From: Lautropia sp.
Lineage (GTDB): Bacteria; Pseudomonadota; Gammaproteobacteria; Burkholderiales; Burkholderiaceae_E
DNA length: 64,000 nucleotides
Direction of reading: 5' to 3'
Assembly (NCBI GenBank): GCA_030530775.1
Contig: JAUMUG010000009.1
Span: 41,220-105,219 of the forward strand
Below are positions 34,909-43,645 of the stretch, in pieces (position 1 is the stretch's first letter; every line of letters starts with the position of its first letter). The notes beneath the pieces were generated by a model. That model saw only the letters and a list, made by a program, of their open reading frames with translations, did no database searches and was not told the origin of the DNA. The position numbers were made by a program, and so were the translations under genes.

Positions 34909-35508
34909 ATGAACAACCACTTCATCGACGCCATCACCAAACGCCGTTCTCAGTATGCCCTGGGCAAGGACCTGCCGCTGCCGCAGGCCGACGTCACCCG
35001 GCTGATTCAGGAAGCGATCCGCCAGGCACCCTCTTCCTTCAACTCGCAGAGCTCGCGGGCCGTCATCCTGTTCGGTGCGCAGAGCATCCGCTTCTGGGAC
35101 ATCGTCAAGGGTGAGCTGAAGAAAATCGTGCCGGCCGATGCCTTTGCCACCACCGAAAAGAAAATCGACAGCTTTGCCGCCGGCGCCGGCACCGTGCTGT
35201 TCTATGAAGACCAGGATGTGGTAGCCGGACTGCAGCAGCAGTTTCCGCTCTATGCCGAGAACTTCCCGATCTGGTCGGAGCAGTCTTCGGGTATCGCCCA
35301 GTACGCCGTCTGGGTGGCACTGTCGGAAGCCGACATCGGCGCCAGCCTGCAGCACTACAACCCACTGCCCGATGCAGCCGTGGCTGCCGAATGGAAAGTG
35401 CCGGCCAGCTGGAAGCTGCGCGCCCAGATGCCCTTCGGCTCGAATCAGGCCGGCTTCGATGAAAAAGCCTTCATGAACGACGCCGATCGCTTCCTGGTCT
35501 TCGGCTGA
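34909..35508 (+). CDS. Nitroreductase-family oxidoreductase (Frm2/HBN1-like)
   Basis: 199 aa from the ATG at 34909. It begins MNNHFIDAITKRRSQYALGK, with the RRS phosphate-binding start of nitroreductases, then EAIRQAPSSFNSQSSRAVIL for FMN contacts. It continues with KKIDSFAAGAGTVLFYEDQD, SGIAQYAVWVALSEADIGASLQHYNPL and KLRAQMPFGS. This pattern matches the short Frm2-like branch, which reduces nitroaromatics or takes part in lipid/oxidative-stress metabolism, not BluB. It should be an FMN enzyme in the cytoplasm. It is monocistronic and convergent with the alpha/beta-hydrolase remnant 6 bp downstream. Confidence 0.85.
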   Translation: MNNHFIDAITKRRSQYALGKDLPLPQADVTRLIQEAIRQAPSSFNSQSSRAVILFGAQSIRFWDIVKGELKKIVPADAFATTEKKIDSFAAGAGTVLFYEDQDVVAGLQQQFPLYAENFPIWSEQSSGIAQYAVWVALSEADIGASLQHYNPLPDAAVAAEWKVPASWKLRAQMPFGSNQAGFDEKAFMNDADRFLVFG

Positions 35509-35514
35509 TCGGCC

Positions 35515-35820
35515 TCAGGCGATTTCCTGGCCGTACAGCCAGTCGCTGCATGCGGCCAGCACTTCGGCGGTTTTTTCACGGTGCGGCACATGGCCGCACT
35601 CGGGCAACAGGCATCGAGTGACCGGGCCGCCGGCATGGGCCGCGACGAAATGGGGCGGTTCATCGGTCGAAAATTCGTCGTCGGCCCCCCGGATCGCCAG
35701 CAACGGGCAGTGTACCTGCCGCAGCTCGGCGGCCAGCGACCAGGTCTTCATCGCCTCGGCACCCCAGGTGTCCAGCCAGGCATCCAGCACCCAGTGGCTC
35801 TTGTCGCCATGATATTTGAC
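35515..35820 (-). pseudogene. C-terminal remnant of an alpha/beta-hydrolase
   Basis: About 100 codons remain. From near 35818 the minus-strand frame reads VKYHGDKSHWMLDAWLDTWG and then LLAIRGADDEFS (acid residue of a catalytic triad) and LLPECGHVPHREK (catalytic His). It closes with a typical hydrolase C-terminal helix. The nucleophile Ser region and everything before it are missing. Upstream of VKYHGDK the frame turns into Cys/Arg-rich text and then meets the end of the AraC-type gene at 35879. A methionine inside the remnant (35790) could start a 91-aa peptide, but it would lack a full active site. I infer 5' truncation by a deletion. Confidence 0.7.
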
Positions 35821-35878
35821 GGCCCGACAACGGCACGCACGGACCGTGCAGATACCGGGGCACGATGTGACAGCAGCA

Positions 35879-37003
35879 TCAGCCCGGCGACATCACGCCG
35901 GCATGCGGCCGGCAATGCAGCTGCCGGAACTGCTGCGGTGTCATTCCGGTCCAGCTGGTGAAGGCACGTGCGAAGCTGCGGGCGTTGTCGAAACCCACCT
36001 GCCCCGCCACTTTCTTGATCGGATCATTGGTGCGGATCAGCAGCAGCCGGGCTCGCTCTTCACGCACCTCATCCTTGATCGCCTGCAGGCTGGTGCCGTC
36101 CTCTTTCAGAAAGCGGTGCAGACTGCGCACCGAGACGTGCAGCGCCTCGGCAATGGCGGCGGCCGTCTGTTCCGCGCCCGAACCGGTTTCGCGCAACAGC
36201 TGCTGCACCCGGTGGCGCACCAGCCGGTCGCGCCGATAGGGTTTGACCACCACCAGCAAGGCCCGCTTCAGCATCTGGTTCAATGCCGTCTCGGTGCGCC
36301 GGACCGGCATGTCGAGATAGCCGGCATCGAAACGAAGCACGGCATGAGGCGCTCCATAGCGGATCGGCCCGGGAAACATCAAGGACAGTTCGGCCGCATA
36401 GGCAGGTGGATCGAAAGGCAGGGCCACTTCCTGCAGCGAAATCTGCGAGTCCAGCAACCAGCAGGCGGTGCCGTGCAGGATGCGCAGCACCGTGACCAGC
36501 GCAAACTCGCGGTTTTCGGCCGCTAATGCCCGATTTTCGACCAGCGTGACGGCTGCCCCGCTCTGCCCCGGCAACGGCGCCGTTGGCCGCCGGATCGACA
36601 GTCGCGGCGGGCACTGCAGCTGCAGGCTGATGTCACGGTTCAACAGTCCATGATGGCGGCACCAACGCTTGAGTGCCACCCGCAAATCCGGCGACGACAG
36701 CGACGCCCGGACCAGCATACCATAGCTGCCCCAGCCCATCGGCCGGCTGAAGGCGCCCAGCCCTTCGTCGTCCAGTTCGTGCATGGCATAGGCCGACAAC
36801 CGCTCGACCTGCCCGGCCGTGACGCAACCGTTCGGATCACTCAGTTCCTGCGGTGTGATCTGCGCATGCAGCAACGCATCCGAAGCATTCATCCCACGTT
36901 TTTCGTAGGCGCGGACGATGGCATGGATGAATGAGACGGGCGTCGCACGCACCGGCTGCATGTGTCGGCCTCTGGGCAGGTTGAAATCATTGACGGTCGA
37001 CAT
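35879..37003 (-). CDS. AraC-family regulator with Arabinose_bd-type N-terminal domain
   Basis: 374 aa from the ATG at 37003; MQPVRATP at 36958 is a possible alternative, and the open frame further upstream is not protein-like. Residues about 20-210 resemble the ligand-binding domain of OruR/ArgR-type AraC proteins (YGMLVRASLSSPDLRVALKRWCRHHGLL). The C-terminal 100 residues carry the DNA-binding domain: AIAEALHVSVRSLHRFLKED, then IKKVAGQVGFDNARSFARAF with the closing WTGMTPQQFR. Such regulators usually control a neighbouring catabolic gene. Here both neighbours are remnants: a hydrolase stump on one side and a decayed ORF on the other. Confidence 0.82.
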   Translation of the reverse strand: MSTVNDFNLPRGRHMQPVRATPVSFIHAIVRAYEKRGMNASDALLHAQITPQELSDPNGCVTAGQVERLSAYAMHELDDEGLGAFSRPMGWGSYGMLVRASLSSPDLRVALKRWCRHHGLLNRDISLQLQCPPRLSIRRPTAPLPGQSGAAVTLVENRALAAENREFALVTVLRILHGTACWLLDSQISLQEVALPFDPPAYAAELSLMFPGPIRYGAPHAVLRFDAGYLDMPVRRTETALNQMLKRALLVVVKPYRRDRLVRHRVQQLLRETGSGAEQTAAAIAEALHVSVRSLHRFLKEDGTSLQAIKDEVREERARLLLIRTNDPIKKVAGQVGFDNARSFARAFTSWTGMTPQQFRQLHCRPHAGVMSPG

Positions 37004-37222
37004 GGTGCCCCAAAGGAATGAGGATGCGATGAATGGGGAAGGGAAAATGCCAATGGACGCCCACCCCCACCGGAACGATAAACAACCGTCGGGATTCGTA
37101 GAGACGCTGGCACCAATCATCCTCTCATTATCGCAAACCTTCGACGACAAAATCTTTTAGATCGTTCGCAGAAAAAACTGAAGGTCTGCGCCCTGATACA
37201 AGGGCCCCGAGGAGACTACGAC

Positions 37223-37534
37223 ATGAGCACCTCTCTCACCGCGCGCGCCATCGATGCCGAGCACTGGATGCACACCGGCAGACAGGCATCCAACCTCCTG
37301 ATCGACGGATCAAAGCCAGGCAGCGTTCATTCGTGCGTACTCGAAAGCATCCGTGGAATCATCGAATCCAGCTTCGCACATACCCGCGTCCATCGGGGAA
37401 GGGATCGATCTCGAAAAACCGCGCGTGGGCCATGGACGACTGCAAATCCTGTGCAACATCGTACCGGTCACGCAACGGCTGCCCCATCACCGACGACAAG
37501 CCTTCGCTGGACGGCTCTTGCCATCGCACCATGA
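37223..37534 (+). pseudogene. Possible 5' remnant of a gene divergent from the AraC regulator
   Basis: A clear GAGGAG ribosome site and ATG begin a 103-codon frame. The first half has balanced composition and the second half looks like out-of-frame GC-rich DNA, consistent with a frameshift or deletion. No family recognised. Confidence 0.35.
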
Positions 37535-37589
37535 GCAGCCCATCCCCATCGACCCGGTCGGCGGGAACCCGGCACCGGCTTTGGGGGAC

Positions 37590-37620
37590 TTGAACTTGCC
37601 ACGATGGCAAGGTTTAAGCT
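37590..37620 (+). promoter_or_regulatory. CueR-type promoter of copA
   Basis: The -35 TTGAAC (37590-37595) and -10 TAAGCT (37615-37620) are separated by 19 bp, the over-long spacer of MerR-family promoters. The spacer contains the dyad CTTGCC-ACGAT-GGCAAG (37595-37611). cueR lies downstream of copA, and the same dyad and spacing precede copZ. Confidence 0.88.
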
Positions 37621-37657
37621 TATAGGCTTCAGAAAGCACTGTCACGAGATTCCCGTC

Positions 37658-40144
37658 ATGAGTGTGTCTGGCGCCGCCAAGCCTCCTGTCATCATCAGCC
37701 TGCCCATCGAGGGCATGACCTGCGCCAGCTGCGTGCGCAGGGTCGAAACCGCCCTGGCCATGCTCGAGGGCGTCGACGGCGTCTCGGTCAATCTGGCCAC
37801 CGAACGTGCCCAGATCCGGGCCACGACCGCGCTGGATCAACGACAACTGATCCAGACCATCGAAAAGCTGGGCTATGAAGTGCCGACGCAAACGGTGGAA
37901 CTGACCATCGAAGGCATGACATGCGCCGCTTGTGTGAGCCGGGTCGAGCGTTCGCTGAAGGCCGTGCCGGGTGTGGTGGAAGCGGTCGTCAATCTGGCGA
38001 CCGAGCGTGGCACGGTGAGCGGCGCAGCACCGGTCGAGGCATTGGTGGCGGCCATCGAGAAGGTTGGTTTCGATGCCAGGCCGATCGATGCGGCCGCCAC
38101 GACGGCAGCGGCCCACCATGACGAAACCGTTGCACGCAAGGAAGCCGAGCGCCTGGCACTGAAGCATGATCTGCTGCTGGCAGTGGCGCTGGCGCTGCCG
38201 GTGTTCGTACTGGAAATGGGATCACACATGATCCCGGCCATACACCACTGGGTGATGGACCATATCGGCATGCAGACGAGCTGGCTGCTGCAGTTTGTGC
38301 TGGCGACGGCGGTGCTGCTGTTGCCGGGACGGCGTTTCTATCAGAAGGGCATCCCTGCCCTGGTGCATGGCGCGCCGGACATGAATTCACTGGTGGCGGT
38401 CGGCACGCTGGCCGCTTACGGCTATTCAGTGCTGGCCACCTTTGCGCCGGGCCTGCTGCCGGCCGGTACCCAGAATGTCTATTACGAAGCCGCCGCCGTG
38501 ATCGTGGCGCTGATTCTGCTCGGGCGCTTCCTGGAAGCGCGGGCCAAGGGGCGCACCTCGGCCGCGATTCAACGGCTGATCGGACTGCAACCCCGCGTGG
38601 CGCACCTGGTACGCGATGGCGAACGGCGGGATGTGCCGATCGATTCGGTGCAACTGCGCGATATGGTCGAGGTTCGCCCCGGTGAGCGGATACCGGTCGA
38701 CGGCGAAGTGATCGAGGGCCGCGGCTTCGTCGATGAATCGATGATCACCGGGGAGCCGGTCCCGGTCGAGAAAACCACCGGCAGCGCACTGGTCGGCGGC
38801 ACCGTCAACCAACGGGGTGCACTGATGATGCGCGCCACCGCCGTGGGTGAACGGACCGTACTGGCGCAGATCATCCGACTGGTGGAACAAGCCCAGGGCG
38901 CCAAGCTGCCGATCCAGACGCTGGTGGACAAGGTGACGCAGTGGTTCGTGCCGGCCGTGATGCTGGTGGCACTGTTGACCTTTGCCGTGTGGATGATGTT
39001 CGGGCCGAAACCGGCACTTGCCCTGGCACTGGTGAATGCAGTGGCAGTGTTGATCATCGCCTGCCCCTGCGCGATGGGACTGGCCACACCGACATCGATC
39101 ATGGTCGGAACCGGCCGCGGGGCCGAGCTCGGCATTCTGTTTCGCAAGGGCGATGCCCTGCAATCGCTGAAGGATGCGCAAGTGGTGGCGATCGACAAGA
39201 CCGGCACGCTGACCGAAGGCCGGCCGGTGCTGACCGATCTGGAACTGGCCACAGGCTTCGAGCGTATCCGGGTACTGACGGCGGTGGCTGCGGTGGAGGC
39301 GCGCTCCGAGCACCCGATTGCCCACGCCATCGTCGAAGCAGCGCGAAAGGAAGGTTTGAGCCTGCCGGTGGCAAGCGATTTCGAATCAGTGACCGGCATG
39401 GGTGTAGGTGCCATGGTGGATGGCGTACCCGTGCTGCTGGGTGCCGACCGCTTCCTGCGTGAACGGGGGCTGGATCCGGACGTCTTTGCCGATACCGCCG
39501 AGCGCCTGGGCGCCGAAGGCAAGACGCCGATGTACGCTGCGATCGATGGCCAACTGTGCGCGATCATTGCAGTGGCCGACCCGATCAAGCCCGGCACACC
39601 GGCAGCCATCGCGGCGCTGCATCGACAAGGCCTGAAGGTAGCGATGATCACCGGCGACGACACGCGCACCGCACAGGCGATCGCACGGCAGCTGCGCATC
39701 GACGAGGTAGTGGCCGAAGTGTTGCCCCAGGGCAAAGTGGCCACCATCCGTCAGCTGCGGGCCAGACATGGGGCCGTAGCCTTCGTGGGCGACGGTATCA
39801 ACGACGCCCCGGCCCTGGCCGAGGCCGAGGTGGGTCTTGCGATCGGCACCGGCACCGATGTGGCGATGGAATCGGCCGATGTCGTGCTGACGTCGGGCCA
39901 GTTGCAGGGCGTGCCCAATGCCATCGCGCTGTCCAAGGCCACCATCGGCAATATCCGCCAAAACCTGTTCTGGGCCTTTGCCTACAACACGGCGCTGATT
40001 CCGCTGGCCGCTGGCGCACTGTACCCGACCTGGGGCATTCTGCTGTCACCGGTGTTTGCGGCAGGCGCGATGGCGTTGTCCAGTGTGTTCGTGCTGGGTA
40101 ATGCCTTGCGGCTGCGACGGTTTCAGCCGCCTTTCATCGAATGA
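37658..40144 (+). CDS. copA: Copper-exporting P1B-type ATPase
   Basis: 828 aa. The frame opens at 37604, but that codon lies inside the promoter dyad, so the ATG at 37658 is the start. Two metal-binding HMA domains ([10 protein letters not shown] near 17, [10 protein letters not shown] near 86) precede eight membrane helices. The Cu+-specific ion path is [21 protein letters not shown] (CPC). The phosphorylation site is DKTGTLTEG, the HP motif [10 protein letters not shown] and the ATP hinge [20 protein letters not shown]. It pumps Cu+ out of the cytoplasm. Regulation by CueR is strongly suggested by the promoter and by cueR 49 bp downstream. Confidence 0.95.
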   Translation: MSVSGAAKPPVIISLPIEGMTCASCVRRVETALAMLEGVDGVSVNLATERAQIRATTALDQRQLIQTIEKLGYEVPTQTVELTIEGMTCAACVSRVERSLKAVPGVVEAVVNLATERGTVSGAAPVEALVAAIEKVGFDARPIDAAATTAAAHHDETVARKEAERLALKHDLLLAVALALPVFVLEMGSHMIPAIHHWVMDHIGMQTSWLLQFVLATAVLLLPGRRFYQKGIPALVHGAPDMNSLVAVGTLAAYGYSVLATFAPGLLPAGTQNVYYEAAAVIVALILLGRFLEARAKGRTSAAIQRLIGLQPRVAHLVRDGERRDVPIDSVQLRDMVEVRPGERIPVDGEVIEGRGFVDESMITGEPVPVEKTTGSALVGGTVNQRGALMMRATAVGERTVLAQIIRLVEQAQGAKLPIQTLVDKVTQWFVPAVMLVALLTFAVWMMFGPKPALALALVNAVAVLIIACPCAMGLATPTSIMVGTGRGAELGILFRKGDALQSLKDAQVVAIDKTGTLTEGRPVLTDLELATGFERIRVLTAVAAVEARSEHPIAHAIVEAARKEGLSLPVASDFESVTGMGVGAMVDGVPVLLGADRFLRERGLDPDVFADTAERLGAEGKTPMYAAIDGQLCAIIAVADPIKPGTPAAIAALHRQGLKVAMITGDDTRTAQAIARQLRIDEVVAEVLPQGKVATIRQLRARHGAVAFVGDGINDAPALAEAEVGLAIGTGTDVAMESADVVLTSGQLQGVPNAIALSKATIGNIRQNLFWAFAYNTALIPLAAGALYPTWGILLSPVFAAGAMALSSVFVLGNALRLRRFQPPFIE

Positions 40145-40193
40145 CGACGATCGATATCGTTTGAAAACCACATCTTCTGGAAACCGCGACGAC

Positions 40194-40607
40194 ATGAACA
40201 TCGGTGAAGCCGCCCGGGCGACCGGACTGTCGGCCAAGATGATCCGCTACTACGAGCAGATCGGCCTGATTCCGCCGGCTGGACGCACGGATTCTGGGTA
40301 TCGGGCCTATTCCAAGACCGATATCGACCGCCTTCATTTCATCCGCCGCTCCCGAGATCTGGGATTTTCGGTGGCAGAAATCCGTGATCTGCTGAGCCTT
40401 TGGCATGACGAATCGCGCCAGAGCGCCGATGTGAAGCGGTTGGCCCAACGGCATCTGGCGAGGCTGGAAGCAAAGATGGCGGAAATGCAGCAGCTGGCCG
40501 ACACGCTGAAGATGCTGATCGGCAGCTGTGCCGGCGATGAGCGGCCTGACTGCCCGATTCTGGAAGAACTGGAACGGCGGGATGCAGGCACGGCGCCCCA
40601 TGGATAG
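40194..40607 (+). CDS. cueR: Copper-responsive MerR-family regulator
   Basis: 137 aa from the ATG at 40194. The N-terminal winged helix-turn-helix (MNIGEAARATGLSAKMIRYYEQIGLIPP, with GYRAYSKTDIDRLHFIRRS) is followed by a dimerisation helix. The metal-binding loop GSCAGDERPDCPI has the Cys-x7-Cys spacing of CueR Cys112/Cys120, which selects monovalent Cu, Ag or Au. It should twist the 19-bp-spacer promoters of copA and copZ to activate them when Cu+ rises. It lies 49 bp after copA on the same strand and is probably co-transcribed, giving positive feedback. Confidence 0.93.
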   Translation: MNIGEAARATGLSAKMIRYYEQIGLIPPAGRTDSGYRAYSKTDIDRLHFIRRSRDLGFSVAEIRDLLSLWHDESRQSADVKRLAQRHLARLEAKMAEMQQLADTLKMLIGSCAGDERPDCPILEELERRDAGTAPHG

Positions 40608-40670
40608 ACATCGAGCAAGAGTGGATCGACATGCGATCATTCGCTGGCGCAAGCGGTGGAGCGACCTCCC

Positions 40671-41543
40671 TCACGTATCTCCATGCACCTGGGCGGAGGA
40701 AATCCGGGTGCAGGTATCGCTGAACCACGCCAGCGCATCCGGCAACGTCATCATCGGAAACAGGTGCAGATGCACTCGACCCAAGTCGGACCGTGCTGAC
40801 ATGGCAGTCGACACCGTGCCGATGAAATGATCCGGGTCGACTCTGTTGGGATCGACAGTACTGATCCAGCCATGGCGGGCGAGCGCCCCGGCCGTGGTTT
40901 CGACCCGGCACAGACGATAGAAGCGCAGCATCTCGTCCACCGTACTCGGACTGGGTACGCCCACCCGGATCGGCGCCTGAATGCCCTGTGCCCGCACGGC
41001 TCTGATCCAATCCACGACCGCCACCGGATCGACACAGATCTGTGTCGTGATGTCGACAGGGAAGCCCCGTGCCTCGAGCGCCTGAACCTTGCGCAGCAAA
41101 TGCCCCATCAATTGCTCACGGGGAATCACCGGGTGACCTTCGGGATGGCCCGGCAAGCAGATACCATCGAGCAGCAGACCGTCCAGGACGCCGCTTTCGA
41201 TCAACGATGAAGCGCCTTCGAAAGGCCCGACCGGCATGGCGGGATCACCCCCCACCAGAAACAGCCGCCGCAACCCGCGTTGGTGGACGACCCCCTGCAG
41301 GAAGGCTTTGAGCTCTTCGACCGAAGGCATCCGCCGGGCAGAGACGATCGGTCGGGGCGTCAGGCCGGCAGCGCGCAGCTCGTCGATGGCCTGCAGCCGT
41401 TCCTGCAGTGAATCCGTGCCGATATAGGCGACGTTGATCAGCGCATCGCTGGGAATCTGCGCAGCTGCCCGAACGAAACGAGCTGAACCCTTGACGGTGG
41501 TTTCGAGCGAAATCGATTGAAAAAACGCAGTGGCAGAACACAT
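40671..41543 (-). CDS. Methylenetetrahydrofolate reductase-like protein
   Basis: 290 aa from the ATG at 41543; a GTG at 41579 is an alternative start. The chain follows the MTHFR TIM-barrel: SISLETTVKGSARFV near the start (Glu as in family SFEFFPP), DALINVAYIGTDSLQERLQAID, RLFLVGGDPAMPVGPF for the flavin site, and GHPEGHPVIPREQLMGHLLRKVQAL. A late segment reads ITTQICVDPVAVVDWIRAV, then IRVGVPSP. It departs enough from E. coli MetF that another folate or C1 substrate is possible. It lies between cueR and copZ on the opposite strand to cueR and has no obvious copper role. Confidence 0.72.
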   Translation of the reverse strand: MCSATAFFQSISLETTVKGSARFVRAAAQIPSDALINVAYIGTDSLQERLQAIDELRAAGLTPRPIVSARRMPSVEELKAFLQGVVHQRGLRRLFLVGGDPAMPVGPFEGASSLIESGVLDGLLLDGICLPGHPEGHPVIPREQLMGHLLRKVQALEARGFPVDITTQICVDPVAVVDWIRAVRAQGIQAPIRVGVPSPSTVDEMLRFYRLCRVETTAGALARHGWISTVDPNRVDPDHFIGTVSTAMSARSDLGRVHLHLFPMMTLPDALAWFSDTCTRISSAQVHGDT

Positions 41544-41761
41544 GGGACAGCAAGAACTTGCGACGAGAACCGGCTTCACCGGCCTAGGACCAACGGCGAG
41601 GGCTCAAGCCACGAGAACACCGTGTTTCCGAAGCATGTCCTATCCACAGTGTATGCTTGGCCACCCTTCGGGCGCACAGCTACGCAGGTGCTTCGGATGG
41701 GCGAGCCCTGAACCCCGTTCAGAGGATGAAGCGATGCGTGAACGGACCCTGGCGATCCCCT

Positions 41762-41956
41762 TCACTCCGACCGCGGCGGAAAGCCGGCTTCACGCAATGC
41801 ATCCGCGATCCGAGATGCGGGTGCCGTCGTCTGTACCTTGACGAGGTGGGTTTCGGGATCGGCATCGATCTGGGCATCGGGATCGATGCTCTGAATGGCT
41901 TTGGTGACACCACGGACACAGCCGCCGCAGACCATATCGTCGAGATGGAATTCCAT
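41762..41956 (-). CDS. copZ: CopZ-like copper chaperone (HMA domain)
   Basis: 64 aa from the ATG at 41956, preceded by GGGAG at 8 bp. It consists of a single heavy-metal-associated domain. The metal site is MVCGGCVRGV near residues 8-17, a CxxC with Gly-Gly between the cysteines where CASC or CAAC is usual. The remainder (TKAIQSIDPDAQIDADPETH, then VKVQTTAPASRIADALREAG) fits the beta-alpha-beta-beta-alpha-beta fold. It should deliver Cu+ to CopA in the cytoplasm. A CueR-type promoter lies about 150 bp upstream (42105-42135). Confidence 0.85.
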   Translation of the reverse strand: MEFHLDDMVCGGCVRGVTKAIQSIDPDAQIDADPETHLVKVQTTAPASRIADALREAGFPPRSE

Positions 41957-42104
41957 GTGTAAAACTCCCGTAGATTTCCTTGCTGGAGACGAATGAAGGG
42001 TGTCCGTAGACTGGTCCCGACAGCAGGCTTCGCGTACCAGGCAGGACCGGCGAACCACCATTTCCATTCACGACCCATCGGCCGACCGCCGACCGCCGAC
42101 CTCC

Positions 42105-42135
42105 AGTATGAAGCTTGCCACCGTGGCAAGGTCAA
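42105..42135 (-). promoter_or_regulatory. CueR-type promoter of copZ
   Basis: On the minus strand: -35 TTGACC (42135-42130), 19-bp spacer, -10 CATACT (42110-42105). The spacer dyad CTTGCC-N5-GGCAAG (42114-42130) is identical in its arms to the copA promoter. It lies right after the MBL-fold gene stop at 42143. Confidence 0.85.
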
Positions 42136-42142
42136 GCGTCTG

Positions 42143-43276
42143 TTACTTCACCGATTCCCACCAGTCATCCTGCGATGGGTTTTGCAGATCGGACACTTCA
42201 CCTATTCTGGGAGTGCCGACCGGCAGGTTCCTGTCGGCAGCGGCGCGTATGAAGCGTCGGATCGGCTCTTTCCATGGATGATAGGCCAGATCGAACTTGG
42301 CCCAGTGTACCGGCACCACCTGCTTCGCGCCCAGCTCGATGGCACCCTGCACCGATTGCTCGGGTGTCATGTGGATCAGCGGCCAGCCTTTTTCATTGTA
42401 GGCACCATTTTCCATGAAGGCGATATCGAAGGGACCGTATTTCTCGCCATTGAGTGCGAAGTGCCGGCCATAACCACTGTCGCCATTGAAATAAATGGAC
42501 AGCTGCGGCGATTCGATGACCCAGGCGCCCCACAGAGTCGAGAAACGATTGCTGAGACGACGACCACTGAAGTGCCGTGACGGTGCCAGCGTGAAGGTCA
42601 GCCCGCCCAGGCGCGCACTGTCGTGCCAATCCAGCTCGGTGATCTTGTCGTCGGCCACCCCCCATAGCTGCAGATGCGCCTTGACACCAAGCGGTACATA
42701 GAAGTGTTCGGTCCTGTCGTCCAACGCCTGAATGGCACGATAGTCGAGGTGATCGTAATGATCATGCGACACCAGCACCGCATCGAGCCGGGGCATCTGT
42801 TCGACCGTCGGCGTGTGCGTCATGGCAAACGGTGCGCCACCCAGAGGAATCGGTGAGGCACGATTGAACACCGGATCGAGCAGCAGATTCTTGCCATCGA
42901 GCCGCATCAGCAGGCTGGAATGGCCCAGCCAGACGAAACTGCCCTCCTTCATTGCAGCGACATCGAATGCGACCGTCGGCACCGGCTCGGCGGGCTGCTT
43001 GCCAGGCGGAGGGTTGGTGACCGACATCATCAAATCGACGATGCTCGGCTTCTCGGCGTGAGCCCCATCGATCGGCGTGATCTCGGTTGGGTCGAGATTG
43101 ACGAAGACCGAACCGTTGTAATTCGGCGACGCATTGATTCTGGCCTGGCTGGCGGCATCCGGCGTTCCGCCAAAGACCGGATGCAGAAAGACGAACATTG
43201 CAGCGGGAATACCGATGAGTACGGCGATCACCAGCAACCATTTGATCAGGACCAGAATCAATTTGAATAGAATCAT
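42143..43276 (-). CDS. Membrane-anchored MBL-fold hydrolase (NAPE-PLD-like)
   Basis: 377 aa. One N-terminal helix (KLILVLIKWLLVIAVLIGIP) anchors or exports the protein. The core is a metallo-beta-lactamase fold of the NAPE-phospholipase D-like type: GSFVWLGHSSLLMRLDGKNL, then zinc motif VLVSHDHYDHLDYRAI (residues about 160-175), APSRHFSGRR, YFNGDSGYGRHF and VPVHWAKFDLAYHPWKEP. The GHSS and HFSGR motifs are hallmarks of that branch, which can cleave lipid phosphodiesters. It starts 4 bp after the cydX stop, so it is probably the last gene of the cyd operon; a link to membrane lipid is inference. Confidence 0.8.
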   Translation of the reverse strand: MILFKLILVLIKWLLVIAVLIGIPAAMFVFLHPVFGGTPDAASQARINASPNYNGSVFVNLDPTEITPIDGAHAEKPSIVDLMMSVTNPPPGKQPAEPVPTVAFDVAAMKEGSFVWLGHSSLLMRLDGKNLLLDPVFNRASPIPLGGAPFAMTHTPTVEQMPRLDAVLVSHDHYDHLDYRAIQALDDRTEHFYVPLGVKAHLQLWGVADDKITELDWHDSARLGGLTFTLAPSRHFSGRRLSNRFSTLWGAWVIESPQLSIYFNGDSGYGRHFALNGEKYGPFDIAFMENGAYNEKGWPLIHMTPEQSVQGAIELGAKQVVPVHWAKFDLAYHPWKEPIRRFIRAAADRNLPVGTPRIGEVSDLQNPSQDDWWESVK

Positions 43277-43280
43277 CGCA

Positions 43281-43391
43281 TCATGGAGATTGTTGCCGAT
43301 CGTGGCCTTCGGTCATCTCGAACCACATGGCATTGAGAACGGCAAAGCATACGGCCAGGGGCAAGCCCAGCAGCCAGGCAAAGTACCACAT
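43281..43391 (-). CDS. cydX: Cytochrome bd oxidase small subunit CydX
   Basis: 36 aa, very short but convincing: it begins MWYFAWLLGLPLAVCFAVLN and then AMWFEMTEGHDRQQ. This matches the CydX/YbgT pattern of a single membrane helix starting MWYFAW and followed by a Glu-containing tail. AAGGAT precedes the ATG by a few bases. CydX stabilises the heme d site of bd-I oxidase. It sits downstream of cydB, as in E. coli, but separated from it by 254 bp of apparently non-coding DNA. It is 4 bp before the MBL-fold gene. Confidence 0.88.
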   Translation of the reverse strand: MWYFAWLLGLPLAVCFAVLNAMWFEMTEGHDRQQSP

Positions 43392-43645
43392 ATCCTTTTC
43401 CTCGAGAAAACATGGGGACGGTTCTCAGGGAATCAACGCCCCCGGTAATGAAAGAACCCGAACCCGCCCGGCAGTCCGACCGATCGGCGTACATGTCCGC
43501 TTCCGTGACGATTGCGGACCGTCGATCGACCGAGAACCGTCGGCCGTGCCGGATCGACTCCCTGATGATTCCAGACGTCCATCGGCGGACGACAAGCACC
43601 GCAACGCCGGCGGCACTTTCCCACCAACCATCATCAGACAGCCAA

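Larger units (their letters stand above)
37004..37657. other. Interval between the AraC regulator and copA, with a decayed-looking ORF
   Basis: An ORF at 37223-37534 starts with a good ribosome site (GAGGAG about 10 bp upstream of the ATG) and its first 50 codons look coding (MSTSLTARAIDAEHWMHTGR). After about codon 55 the frame turns Arg/Ser/Thr-rich and non-protein-like. I read it as the 5' stump of a gene once divergent from the AraC regulator. The right end of the interval is the copA promoter. Confidence 0.4.
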
